DNA of 64,000 nt, taken from the NCBI GenBank assembly GCA_933228895.1, contig OW121846.1, positions 9,021,915 through 9,085,914 on the forward strand, in the 5' to 3' direction. Of the stretch, positions 43,849-54,696 are shown one piece after another. Position numbers and translations under genes: made by a program. The DNA comes from Platycnemis pennipes. Taxonomy: Eukaryota; Arthropoda; Insecta; Odonata; Platycnemididae. A model generated the notes under the pieces. It saw nothing but the letters and a program-made list of their open reading frames with translations. It made no database searches and was not told the origin of the DNA. Position 1 is the stretch's first letter. Every line of letters begins with the position of its first letter.

Positions 43849-45440
43849 TTCCTCCATCAGGAATTTCTCTCTTTTATACTATTTGTGTGTTTTGAAGGAT
43901 AATGGGAATGAGTATTTCCCTGTGTCATGCGTAAGAGTGTGAATGTTGTTAAGTGGGCAAAGGTTGGAGAAATTGTTGTCCATTGAATATTGTTTCAATA
44001 CAGATCTTTTAATGCGGCTATGAACTATTTGTAAGGTAACTATTACTTTTCATGATTTGCTTCATCTTATGAAAATACTATTTCTTAAAACTAATTTTCC
44101 TTTCAGGATTTCTGTACACTTCATATAGGATGCAAGGAGTTTTGGCTCTGCCAGAGTCCAGCATGTCCAGTATTACTATGCAGTAATAGTTCAATGGTGG
44201 AAAGCATTTAATTATACTGAAAATGAGAAGATTGTCTTCTTTCACTCTTCCATTTCATGCTAAATTTATGAATTACTACCAACTACTACAAAATTGTTAT
44301 AATAGATTTTAATTAATGTTCTGATCTTTTCTTGTTAAATTATGTTTGCACTATTATAAATATTTTATTTATTTATTATAATTTTCTTTCCAGGAATGTC
44401 TCTGCAGGTGTTTTTTTGTCATCCAAATTGTGGCACCTTGTGACACATGCTAATTATTTAAGGCTGAGTTCATTTTGCTTTAACCTTTGAAATTGTTTGT
44501 TCGTATTGTGATGGCCCACGGAAGGCTCCGTGATGTCCATCCATCTGTCTATGTTTTCACTACGTGGAAGTTCGCGATTTGGGCAAACTATTTGTAAATG
44601 TTTTTTAAAGGGTTTATTTGTGTAAATTAATAAATAAAAATGTAAACGAGTGAATTATTAGGGTTGTGTGAATGTGTGAAAAAAGTGTATTTGTGAATAT
44701 AAGTGAAAAATACGAGTAATAGTTTGAGGGAGTATCTTTAACTACGTTTCAAAAATCCCGGTTGAAAAGACCATCGAATAAGTGACTCGAACAAAACATC
44801 GTAATAGCAGACGACACACAGTGGGGCATTCTGGGTGGAGAAAAAGGGGCATATAACGCTCGCCGGAGACCGACGAAAGGAACACTCTCGAACACACTCT
44901 TGGACGGATTGCCTGGAGAGACATTACTGGTTGAACGCTGCAAGTGTGAGCATTGTGCCAGAGCCAAGTAAGATGGCCATCATCTGACAAAGGAGTCGGA
45001 GGCAAGGAACGGACTGACTGTCGAGAAACGAGGAGAGAGGTGGAGAAAGCCGAGGCGCATGGGAAACGTCTTCCGAGGTTCGGAGTTTCTTCAAAGGTCT
45101 ACGAGGTGCTGAGGGTCATCGCGATCCGCTCATTGTAATCGCCGCCGCCACCCTGCATCAGCTTCCAGGATCTCTGAAAGAAGAGACTTCACCCGGGCTA
45201 AATTCGCAAGAATTCCTGTAGCGACGTGCTATCCCTCCCGTCCCATTGCTCCCCCCTCTCGACCAACGACGATCCCCGACTCACGGCTAGCCTTCTTTTA
45301 TGGTTGGCTTCATTCATTTGGAAACTCTGGACTAGTCTCCGTGATCACAAGCCCCTGTATTTCAAGATCGCCAGCTATGCGTCATACTTAGTGGACTTTA
45401 GATAAAGTTTAATCATTGGAAAATAGGTTTTTTTTTAAAT
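43849..45440. other. Unassigned region
   Basis: 43849-44740 is AT-rich without frames. 44740-45150 is GC-richer with open frames on both strands, including a CKCEHC cysteine cluster near 44940 on the plus strand; it may be a gene or retroelement remnant that I cannot assign. Confidence 0.35.
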
Positions 45441-45442
45441 TT

Positions 45443-45640
45443 GAAGGTGACGCCGTGTGGAAAAAGGGTATTTTTGTGTGTATTTGAGACATGACGCCGT
45501 GTCAAAGAAGTATATTTTGTATTGAAGGTGGCGCTGTGTGCCACTAAAGGGTATTTTTTTCGTATTTCTTATCGTATTGAAGGTGACGCCGTTTGGGATA
45601 GGTGAATTGTATGTCGATGGTGATGCCGTGTGGGAAAAGT
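45443..45640. repeat. Tandem array of GAAGGTGACGCCGTGTGG units
   Basis: The motif GGTGACGCCGTGTGGGAAAA-like occurs about five times at spacings of roughly 40-60 bp, each followed by AGGGTATTTT- or AAGTATATTTT-like DNA. Units have diverged. Confidence 0.7.
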
Positions 45641-46220
45641 GCTTTCAAGTCATTAAATGTTATTACAGAAAAGACGCTAGTAATTATAATTTTGTTGCCT
45701 AAATCGCCAATCTTCCTTCCCTGGATCGCATTGCTTAGAATTGTAACGCGGTAGTCGCGGAACCCGGGGAACTCTATTGTGCCCTTTTTTCTACATTTTT
45801 GCGAACCAAAAGTCTGATAGTGGAAGGGGATCACCCGCTTTTCGATTGCACGGTCTTCACAAGCCGTGACACCCGAACAGCAATCTGTTTGTATGGCGGA
45901 ACTCCGACTCATTCACCCTGATTAAATCCCGTGGGGAAAACTGAGGTTCTAACCGAAAGGGAGGGGTGTGTGATGGGAACACTATAGTATATATTCACAA
46001 ATATTTCTTCATTCTAACCTTGTGCTCCTAACAATAAATGCATCCAATTGTTAACTTGTCATGTTGTACTCTTTCTTTGCAGTTTTTAAAATTACAACTT
46101 CTTACTAATATGCATTATTTTTCATTGTTTAATTCATCGTGTAAACATTCTTTGGCGTTTCTATAAATTTATCCAACTGTTAACTTGCTCATGCGTACTG
46201 TTCCTTGCAGTGTTTTTGGA
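45641..46220. other. Intergenic DNA, no gene seen
   Basis: A 122-codon minus frame (45544-45912) crosses the tandem array and shows no recognisable domain. TGTGATGGGAACAC near 45969 looks like a retrovirus-type LTR border, but no partner was found. Confidence 0.35.
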
Positions 46221-46224
46221 ATAA

Positions 46225-46380
46225 CCCATGTAGCACAGACAGTTGGGTCAACGTTGGGAAACGGTGTCACGGTTGGGGAACGGTTCGGTTACTTTACGAC
46301 CGTTGGGCCAACGTTGGGAAACGGTGCCATTCGTATGGTTATTTATGATCGGTTGGGCCAACGTTGGGAGATGGTGTAAG
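46225..46380. repeat. Transposon end built of CCAACGTTGGGAAACGGT words
   Basis: It starts ACCCATGTAGCACAGAC and then repeats GTTGGG(C/T)CAACGTTGGG and GAAACGGT words four times in 150 bp. The layout is the same as at 19555-19744 and 39319-40330 although the words differ. A matching opposite end was not found; CCCAACCGTT at 46693 may be a remnant. Confidence 0.6.
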
Positions 46381-47784
46381 GGGACTACCTGATTACAGCA
46401 CACCCAAGCTTGATATTATCTAATTTAGCACATTCTCAGCTACATGGCATTTGTTATCCAAGAGTTTTAGCCGATATGTAGTGAATCCGCATGGAACAAC
46501 TCGGAATAATTACTCTTTAAGTACTAATGTTTTCATGCACCTATTTGCACGTTCTTCTTCAAATATCCTATATTAATGGATTTTGCGCAACCGTTGCATA
46601 GCTTTCCTCCTTCGTTGATCTAATATTCTACCATTTACCTGACCTCAGTTCCATTCGATGAACATACTATGCTAATGTACATTTTCCCTTTCCCAACCGT
46701 TCAATGTCAGATAATTCCTGGAGGGACTTTACCATCGTATTGGGCACTCTTTCAAACCTATGATTCGATACGTTTAGCCTAATTTCCTTTGACTCCCTGA
46801 GTAACCCCTAAAGGTCAAGGCATGAAAAGAGGGATCTTATGACCTTTCCATCGACATTGGCACCTTTTTAAACCTATGATTCGACATATTTGTAGCCTGG
46901 GTTCTCTTTTTCCATCCCTGTGACCTTTGACCTCTGAGTTACCCTTGATGGTTAAGAGATGAAAAGAGAAATCTGAAGACCTTAAGGGTGTTGACTACGA
47001 ATTCAAACCAGCGATTTAACGGACGTCTTGCAGCTAGCTGCAGATAGTTCGGAAGTTCGCCACCACAGGACCAAGCACAGGCGAAGGTGGGGGGAGAAGG
47101 AATTGAAGGGAGGGGATGGAATGGAGGAGAGGGGAAGGGTATTGAGGGGAGATCTCCAGTGTGTCGGAACGTGAACAAGTGTTGGGAAATAGATGATCCT
47201 AGAGCTGAGTCGCCTTGGAAGACTGCTATGAGAATTTGATTATGGCCCTGTATTATTTTACTCTAGCATTTTTACAAATTGTAATTATGAATGTAAACCA
47301 TTGCACAAAGTCAAGGGTGTTGACTACGAATTTAAACTTAAGGCTGTTCTATACCAAACCAATATCTCTTGAGTAACCGCCACGGGGGTTAGTTCCGAGA
47401 GCCGCCGCTTCAGTTTCAGTGGGATGGGTAACTTTACTGGGGGGAGGGGGTCATCTTTGAGGGGTGTTTGGGGAGTGGCTTATTTATTCAGTCACCAATG
47501 AGTGACCGACAGCGCAGATGTTCCTTATCGCTTATTGCGTCACACGTCGTCACTCGACCCCTTGGACGAAGGCCGAGGGAATCTTTGTTTACGAGTGATT
47601 CATTCGTCTTCCTCATCTTAGCTATCCGCTTATCTTTGCTACTCACCTAACACGAACGTAACTTGTCTGTAAGTGGGATTTGATTTAGTCCACTCTCGCT
47701 ACCAGGTAAAATATTCGGGGCTATTTATTTTCAGTACAGAAGTAAAATGCTTCTCGTGACTTTGACCTAATTCCTTTATTGCAA
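46381..47784. other. Intergenic DNA with a 20-bp direct repeat
   Basis: AAGGGTGTTGACTACGAATT occurs at about 46984 and again at about 47313 in the same orientation, 330 bp apart, with G-rich DNA between. No gene is supported. Confidence 0.4.
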
Positions 47785-47976
47785 GATTTTTCCAATACGA
47801 GTGTAACTCCGTCTAAAGTTTGTCCAGAAATTAAATGGGATCGAGAAAAAACTAAAACACGTCATTGTAAGTGTGAACTGGAGCAAAACTTTTTATGGAC
47901 TACGGTAAATTATATTTATTCGATAGATGAAAAGTCCAAAGAGAGAATCTTAAAAAAGAAAATTGAGCATCAGTAA
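47785..47976 (+). CDS. Candidate terminal exon of an unknown host gene
   Basis: TTCCTTTATTGCAAG is a good acceptor ending at 47784. The frame that follows is open for 63 codons to TAA at 47974-47976. It has a C-P-E-I-K-W segment, a HCKCE cluster and a Lys-rich end. AATAAA lies 9 bp after the stop, at 47985-47990. Such a tight stop-to-signal distance is short but not unusual. No upstream partner exon could be found; the protein is not recognised. Confidence 0.42.
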   Translation, partial: DFSNTSVTPSKVCPEIKWDREKTKTRHCKCELEQNFLWTTVNYIYSIDEKSKERILKKKIEHQ

Positions 47977-48210
47977 TTCAATGAAATAAAACTGACTGAC
48001 TGATGGCTCGTCACCCTAGGGTGACTTTATTTCATAGTATGCCAAAAACTGGCTTATTATGTGTGTCATTTTAATCCCGGAACCGACTAGGATCTTTAAT
48101 TATTCATTAAAATATCATTCGGTCTATGGAAACTGTCAATTGGATTGTTTTTATTTAAGGCTGCACATTCCATAGCTGTGTTTTCACTGTTTTCTATCGT
48201 TTTGTAGTAG

Positions 48211-48386
48211 GTTTGGTTGGTTATTTGGGGGAGGCAACCGACAGCTGAGGTCATTTGTGCCATATAGGATAGGTGGGTAATTGGGTAATGGTAGGAGTTT
48301 TCAGGGAACGGAGGAAGGGTGGAGAGAAACCCGGCGTCGGCATTAGCCTACTCTTAACGAAAGGCGCCAAGGGGACCACGGCTTAA
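48211..48386 (-). mobile_element. tRNA-derived SINE, 5'-truncated copy
   Basis: It matches the 3' two-thirds of the SINE at 822-1157 (GACAGCTGAGGTCATTTGTG, AGGGTGGA, TTAACGAAAGGCGCCAAGGG blocks) at about 85% by eye. The tRNA-like head is missing. Confidence 0.8.
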
Positions 48387-49599
48387 GGGGGCTGTATACT
48401 CCGGGCGAAAAGCGTCTTTTAGTTCTCGAATCCGCCACGACCTTGGAGATCCCCTCGGTTCTCCGCCAGCCTTTGGCGAGCCTATCCACCTTCCCCTCCA
48501 TTCCCCACCCCACAGAAAAACGTGCTCTGCTGATAAGGTGACGAGAGTAGGGGAAAGTCAGTGGCGGTCTGGCTAGTTCGGTGATAGACGAGGGCCTCCG
48601 GCGCGAGGCGGCTTAGAGGGGCCCCTGACTGGGGGTGACAACAATATTAGCAAAGACAGTGGTTAGTCTACCATCGCGCCTCACGACAACTGACTCACTC
48701 GATAGCTAATTGCCCTCCAACCAGGCTATACCCAACATGTCGTACATCCATTTTTTACCCTAGAAGTGCATACTGGGGCCCAGTGGACCCCAAACATTTT
48801 TTTATTCGCCGTAACTTTCACAAAACGTGAAATACAGAAATCTAATTTAATGTAAATTCCTTTTTACATCTTAGGAACTGACTATTGCTTGCGATGCAGT
48901 AATTAAAATGCTTGGTGCTTCATGAAAAAATATTGAAAATGGTCTGCGGTCCGCTGGACCCCAATGTGTATTTCATGGTAAATTTTGAGACATATCGAAT
49001 AAATCATATAGCATTGTGTATTTCCTTTTTTTACTGTTAATGTATTTGTAGATATAGTATTTAATCATTTTAATTATTTAAAAACAATATGGTTAATGGT
49101 AGTTTAGCGGGGCCGTCGTTCAGGTAGCTAGTGGGACGGAGGTCAGGACCGAGGGTCCACCCTCGGTCTCCTCGAAAATCGACCCTCACCCATCCCGAGA
49201 GCTCAGCCGAGGTAGACCTTTCCCAGCGGGTGGGGTCCTCGGGGAAATTGACCACTAGACATGGTTTATCGAAGTTATAAACTTTGGAACGTATCAACAA
49301 TTTATCTTCTTCATTGTATCGTTCATTCCAAGACGTCGAAAAACGTTTTTTGATTGATGCTCTACGATGAAAATTAAGGATTTTCCTATTTTTCGCGTAA
49401 AAAGCGGATGGGATGTGGCAACGTTGCTACCTGAGAGGGCGAGTTTGGAAAAAGAGAGCGGGAAAAGACAGACCGTGCGAGTCTTATTCTGGGATCTCAA
49501 TGTTCGATGCTCCATGTCTCTGAACCATAGAGTGCCTCGCTCCTTTCTTTTTGTTGATTCTCATATTAATTTCCTAAATTACTAGCTCCGTAATATTCC
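48387..49599. other. Unassigned region with possible decayed MITEs
   Basis: CCCAGTGGACCCCAAA at 48779 and CGCTGGACCCCAATG at 48953 suggest a small DNA element. 49090-49430 recalls the body of the composite element at 41526 (a TTTTTTGATTG...CTACGATGAAAATTA stretch and a GGCAACGTTGC stretch), but homology is weak. CAGTGGCGGTCTGG at 48561 looks like a hAT-type end without a partner. Confidence 0.35.
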
Positions 49600-49965
49600 A
49601 AGATGTTTACAGGTCTACTTGCCTTTCTGTTAGAACTGCGATAGCCATCTGCGAACCGGAAGCATGTTTATTTCTTCAACATTAACCTTGATTACTTTTA
49701 TACCAATTTCTTCTGCTTCTCGTTTTGATTCTTTTAGTTATATATTATATTAAATAATAATTGCGAGAGGCTCTATCTTTGTCTAATTCCTCATTTATTT
49801 TGGCTTCTATTTTCCTTCCATCATTCATTCGTACTGTTGTGACCTGATTCTTGCGGAGGCGACAGAGTATTTATTTGTCGTTGTAGTCCATCTCAACTGC
49901 TTTCAGTATCTTGAACATCTTATTCCATTCCACGTTGTGAAATGGCTAGTTGATGGCGGCTTTCA
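49600..49965 (-). pseudogene. RTE reverse-transcriptase fragment
   Basis: The minus strand encodes, from about 49960 down, a FHNVEWNKMFKIL block, RLRKNQVTTVRM, KINEELDKDRASR and finally LRFADGYRS near 49640. Together these look like the palm region of an RTE polymerase, with the FADD motif changed to FADG. Several stops are present. Confidence 0.62.
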
Positions 49966-50262
49966 CATGAGTCACGGGAAAGATGAGGAATTTCAGAAGT
50001 AATTTTTCAGTGATGACAAATTATTGGCAGTTAGTTTTCCTAAGATGGCTAATGGAGGTTACTATCAACGACCAGAGAAGTTGCTAAATGGTGAAATATA
50101 TATTTGGTGATACTAAACTGCCGTAGTATAAAAATAAAGTAGTTTAATGCTACCATATCATTAAAGGCACCGATGCGGATGTAATTATTGGGACAGAAAG
50201 TTGGTTATCAAACGAAATCGCAGATAATGAATATTTTCCAATATCATTTACCATTTATAGGT

Positions 50263-50432
50263 TATCCGAGAGGTTTCCTCCAATCTTTCCTTCCATTCTT
50301 CGGCTGATTATTTTAGTAAGTGTTTTCGATGCGCGTGACAAGAAAGCTACGTTCCTCTTAGTGACTCCTATATGTTCTTCTTTATTGCAGCTAAGGATTA
50401 CTACACCAATAATTGGGAGTTCTAATCTGAGA
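50263..50432 (-). pseudogene. Small RTE reverse-transcriptase fragment nested in the LINE
   Basis: The minus strand reads IGVTKRNVAFLSRASKTL and then LTKIISRRMEGKIG, the conserved stretch where RTE polymerases have NR/RRME. It interrupts the endonuclease of the surrounding LINE. Confidence 0.6.
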
Positions 50433-50897
50433 GTCGGTTAAAGAGCGTATGGTGTTCACTTCGACAGCCTAAAACCAAAAGATTCTTTATATGTGTATAT
50501 TATAGACTGCCTGATGGCGACGGCAGTTCAGTCTCAGGCCTTGAGAGCAAGAGCAGTAAACTAAATTCGCGCGGAAAAGATCGAAACATAATAATAGGTG
50601 GAGATTTCATACTTCCGTCCATAGACTGGGACACGAATTGGTTTATCACCGGAGTAAAAGACAAGGAGCTCTGCGAGTCACTATTGTGTACCTTCACAAC
50701 ACACTCAATGCATCAGTTGGTAACAGCATCCACCAGAGGAAATAATACCTTCTATTTATTAGCGGCAAATGTACCAGAACATGTTGTAAAAGTAGTAGCC
50801 GAGAAAGGCATTTGAGGCCATAAAGTAGTCACGGCTCAATTTTCTCTGAGAGCTAACAATCTCACGAGCCGAAAGGAAACATTTATTTGCTCGGTAT

Positions 50898-51178
50898 CAG
50901 GGGCGTCGGAACTATTGTCGCAGGGAGGGGCCAACCTTGAAAAGGGCCCGGCTCCTATGAAAAGGGCCCGCATTTTTTTGCGGATAGGAGGGGGTAGAGA
51001 TTAGAATTCCGCTAAAAGTGCATATGAAGGTGGTAGAATATACGTCAGAAGGGAATAGGCAAGCTGGATACAAGTGAAATTTATTTTTTATTGATGAAGA
51101 CTCATTTCTCAAGGGCACGGGGAAAATTCTGGGGGGGGGGGCGATTGCCCCCTCTTCCCCCCACTTCCGACGCCGCTG
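50898..51178. mobile_element. hAT-like MITE, family 'GGCGTCGGAA', copy B
   Basis: A 281-bp unit with the same ends as copy A. The flanks CTCGGTAT and CTGGGTAA agree at 6 of 8 positions. Reading the LINE across them restores its frame, which supports a real insertion into the LINE. Confidence 0.88.
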
Positions 51179-51222
51179 CTGGGTAAGGCTTATTATGGTG
51201 GTATGAAACAGGAACTGCTCAA

Positions 51223-51784
51223 CTCTCCAACTTCAAGATTAATTTGTCATGAGGAACTTTATCGAAAGCCTTTTTAAAATCTAAAAATATCGCATCAACT
51301 TCAGTACTGCTTTCGCCGTGGACTAAAATATCGTGTACGAATAAAGCTAATTGTGTCTCGCAAGATCTACCTTTCCGGAACCCATGCTGGCTGTTTATGA
51401 GTAATCCCTGACTATCCAAATGCCCCATGATCGAACTGACTACTATGTGCTCAATTATCTTACAAGAGATTGACGTGAGTGAAATGGGTCTGTAGTTACT
51501 AGGTTCTTCCCTATCACCACTTTTAAATATAGGTGTAATGTTAGCTACTTTCCAATCCTTGGGTACTGTGTGGATCTTTAGTGTTTTATTGAATATTATT
51601 TCTAGATAGGGGGCTATTTCAGAAGCTAATGTTTTATATACTCTGGAAGGAATTTGATCGGGACCTGGTGATTTGTTTTTACTTATGCTTTTTAACTACT
51701 GCTCTATTCCGCGACATGAAATGTTTATTTCGGGCATTTGCTCACTGAAAGTGTTCGGCGGTGGTTCCACTGCATTTTGTGACG
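51223..51784 (-). pseudogene. CR1-like LINE reverse-transcriptase segment, inverted
   Basis: On the minus strand from 51784: the SVFNSSSQNAVEPPP linker, then SPGPDQIPSRVYK, VPKDWKVANITPIF, SNYRPISLTS, GFRKGRSCETQLALF and FLDFKKAFDKVPH (first catalytic Asp), ending at KLILKLES. FADD and later parts are absent. Two stops sit between the linker and SPGPD. Confidence 0.85.
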
Positions 51785-52815
51785 ATGAGTTGAATACACT
51801 ATCTAGTATATACTATCTAGGAATGGAACTAGAGTCAGAGATAGCCACATTACTTTCTCCGAACGAGGATAGAGGAATAATAGTAGGCGGAGATTTCAAT
51901 CTCCCTTCGTTAGATTGGAATACGTGTAGTTTCATAACAGGAGGTAAGTATAAGGAACATTGCGAATCACTTTTGAACACCTTTACGTCACATTGTTTAC
52001 ACCAGCTAGTAACAGAACCGACTAGGGGAGACAACATTCTAGACTTATTAGCAACAAATATACCCGAAAGAGTTCTAAATACAGTTACAGACACAGGAAT
52101 TAGTGATCATAAAATAGTGCATGCGAAATTTATTCTTGGCGTTGAAAGACATTATAAACCAAGGAGGAGGGTATACTTATTTGGCAAGGCAAACTACGAC
52201 GGTATGAAAGAGGAATTGAGGGAAGCGTTTAATGTATTCAGCGAACAAAGCAAAGGATTAAATACAGAGGATTCGTGGAGAGAATTTCTTGAGGTTACCC
52301 GTAACGCAGTTCATAAATACATACCAAGTAAATATATTAGTCATAATACAGAGCCAAGGTGGTATAACGCGGAGCTTAGGAAATCACTAAAGCGACAAAG
52401 GGTGTGCCACGCTAAGATGAAAAATGCAGGACGGGGTCTATCGGTAGAGGAAAAAAATGAGCTAGTTCAAAACTATAAAAAATCGAGAGCATTAGCAAGG
52501 AAATGATGTCGGGAAGCGTTATCACATTTCAAGAGCAAGATGTTAGGAGAATATTTAGATAGCAATCCTAAAGCGTTTTGGTCATATGTGAGAGAGCTTC
52601 AGGGAAATAAGTCCACAGTGCACACACTTAAAAACTATAAAGGAATCAGAGTCACCAGCAGTGTAGAAAAAGCCAATACTTTAAACACCTTCTTCCAAAG
52701 TGTATTCAACTCATCGTCACAAAACGCAGTGGAACCACCGCCGAACACTTTCAGTGAGCAAATGCCCGAAATAAACATTTCATGTCTCGGAATAGAGCAG
52801 CTCTCCTCTCCTGCT
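51785..52815 (+). pseudogene. CR1-like LINE endonuclease and linker, head to head with the inverted segment
   Basis: From 51830: an endonuclease tail with GIIVGGDFNLPSLDW, HQLVTEPTRGDNILDLLATN and GISDHKIVH; then the linker PRWYNAELRKSLKRQR; a stop at 52504; and from 52540 LDSNPKAFWSYVRELQ and SVFNSSSQNAVEPPP, ending at about 52810. The last ~100 bp (52700-52803) repeat, inverted, the DNA at 51690-51783. The 277-codon first frame is one of the best preserved in the window. Confidence 0.85.
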
Positions 52816-53144
52816 AGAAATCAACAGCTTCGGCTAAAATTAACTGCATTTGACCTTTCGTCTCTTGCTAGCAGGGATGGCCCTAACTGTGACTTTCTTG
52901 TCACCGCCTTAAATGTGACTGTTCCGTTACAATCACTGTGATTATAAAATGTGAATGCGATCACATTTTGGAATTGACACGGCATATAAACGACAATCGT
53001 AATCACATATTAGGGGACGGCTATGTCGGTACGTCAGCGTTCTAGTAAGTACAACTGCACGATAAAAGAGAAAGACTCTTCGATCAAGTGATAAAAAATA
53101 CTGTTTATTATAAACTTTTGCTGAGAAATTCAACCCTTCTCCTT
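52816..53144. other. Spacer
   Basis: AT-rich; CACATTT and AAATGTGA words around 52905-52970 form small inverted repeats. No gene. Confidence 0.4.
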
Positions 53145-53655
53145 AAATGGTAATTTCTCTGGCTATTTCTTCGGCCAGTTCAGTTCAGTACAGCTAAGCA
53201 GATTGTCAATTTCTGAAACAGTCAGGTGCAATGCGAGTCTTTCTTTACAGCACTGTATTTAATCAGGATCGACGCTTTTCCAGTTATCTCGGGAGTTTTT
53301 GAAGAGTAGAATATCAGGATTTGTTGTCACTTGACTGATTTCTACTTTGGACACGCTTTTTAACACCAATTCAAACATGTGCTGGCGGCAAGCAAAAATA
53401 AGCAAATCTCTGTTAAGTTTTTATTCAAGAAGCATACAGACTCCATTGATATGACCTGTATTTGAAGCCGTAGTATCACAGCAAAGAATGTGCACTTTAT
53501 CTTCGAGATTCCAGTCTACAATGGGGTCGTTTGCCTTATTCTTTATTGCCGAATCTGATAGAGTTTGTAAAATAAAAATACGCGTATTTTTCCTTTTTTT
53601 TTTGATCCGTCAATTATTTCTCGAGTTATAAGCGGCGAAAAACTGATGTTTTTAA
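53145..53655 (-). pseudogene. Relic of an unassigned RNase-H-type transposase
   Basis: On the minus strand from 53655 a frame reads through TREIIDGSKKKRK, WNLEDKVHILCCDTTASNTG and INGVCMLLE, with a TAA after it. After a shift at about 53400 it continues FACRQHMFELVLKSV and then LLFKNSRDNWKSVD. A D-T-T-A-S-N-T-G segment followed by C-R-x-H is what I recall from uncharacterised transposase-like proteins of arthropods and cnidarians, and the C-x2-H piece recalls hAT-type catalytic regions. Two stops and one shift show it is dead. No terminal repeats were found around it. Confidence 0.58.
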
Positions 53656-54690
53656 CCCTTTCGGATAAGTGGGCGTGGTGCAACCTCAGACGTATTTCGC
53701 CTTCGTCCAATCACAACTGAGCCCGCGAAGCTACTTTGCCTTATCGAAAAGGGGGGACCCAGCTGACTCTGCCAATAGGAGCAGTTACGACTGGATCTGT
53801 GTGAGCAGACCAGAGAAACTATAATAATTTACACACTCCCTGGAGCAGACCTTCCGAGAATCCCCCTCCACTCTTTTCCCTTCCCCGAAAAGCAATCAAG
53901 TACGTGAGGAAAATGACGTCAATGTTATCACAGCAGCTTTTTCGGTGGGCGTTCATCTTTTGCTTATTTTAGTTTTTGATTTATGAGTGAATGGTTGTGG
54001 TTAGAAGATTAATTTTTTCACTAAAATTCATTTTTCATTTCCATCTAACGATTTCGTGCACAAAATTTCGATTTCGGTTCCGAGTAAACATTGCCCCCAT
54101 TGCGTTCCAAACAGCCTGCGCCTGCGCCCTTCCTGGAGAGCTTTCCAGCCTTGGAAATGCAATAAGTTGTTCTTCATTTGCTTATGAAATAACTATCAGG
54201 CACGATTTCTAATCAGGCCACAGTTTGCCATACTAGTGAACAGCCACAATATCTGGTACCCCGTTTTTGAAAATTACCTTTTAAGGCTTCCTCTTTCCGT
54301 TTTTCTGTTTGAATTCTTTGAATCGAGGACTTACTTAAAGGAAATTCATCAGTATAATATCCAGTATAATATTCTCCTCAGTGGTAGCTTGAAGAACAAA
54401 ACTTAATCTGTCATACTTAACTGACACCTATGTAGCTGCTGCTACTAATTTTGGAGTAATGAAATATTTCTGTATAATGTTTTACTGGTTCCGGGTTGTA
54501 TGTTCTCGGTTAGAGTTGGAAAATCTTCTTTTGAATGCTTGTCATTTTCATTAGAATCAGAAGATGAGATAAGATGATGTCGAAGGAATTGGAGTCGAAT
54601 ATTATGTAGCACGTCGCTTTTCTTCTCCAATAGTTCTGAGGGCGCGCCCTTTTCTCCTTATTAGCCAGTTGTTGTCCACTCCAGCTAAGT
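53656..54690. other. Unassigned region
   Basis: 53660-53950 is GC-richer, with an inverted CCAAT box and a TGACGTCA-like word at about 53919, and could be an old promoter or element end. 54000-54690 is AT-rich with no supported frame. Confidence 0.35.
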
Positions 54691-54696
54691 GACCAG

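Larger units (their letters stand above)
50160..51222 (+). pseudogene. CR1-like LINE endonuclease domain, broken by two insertions
   Basis: Pieces at 50160-50262, 50433-50897 and 51179-51222 read in order: DVIIGTESWLSNEIADNEYF; then FICVYYRLPDGDGS, NIIIGGDF (catalytic region), PSIDWDTNWF, HQLVT; then GKAYYGGMKQEL. They are the endonuclease (EEP) domain and the segment after it. The first gap is an RTE fragment and the second a MITE with its target duplication. Stops and frame changes are present. Confidence 0.8.

Noticed and set aside
45960..45990. LTR border of a Gypsy-type retrotransposon (TGTGATGGGAACAC)
   Set aside because: No second copy, primer-binding site or gag/pol coding was found nearby.
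53646..53670. Second piggyBac left end (TTAACCCTTTCGG)
   Set aside because: No matching inverted end with TTAA was found and the similarity is limited to TTAACCCTTT.
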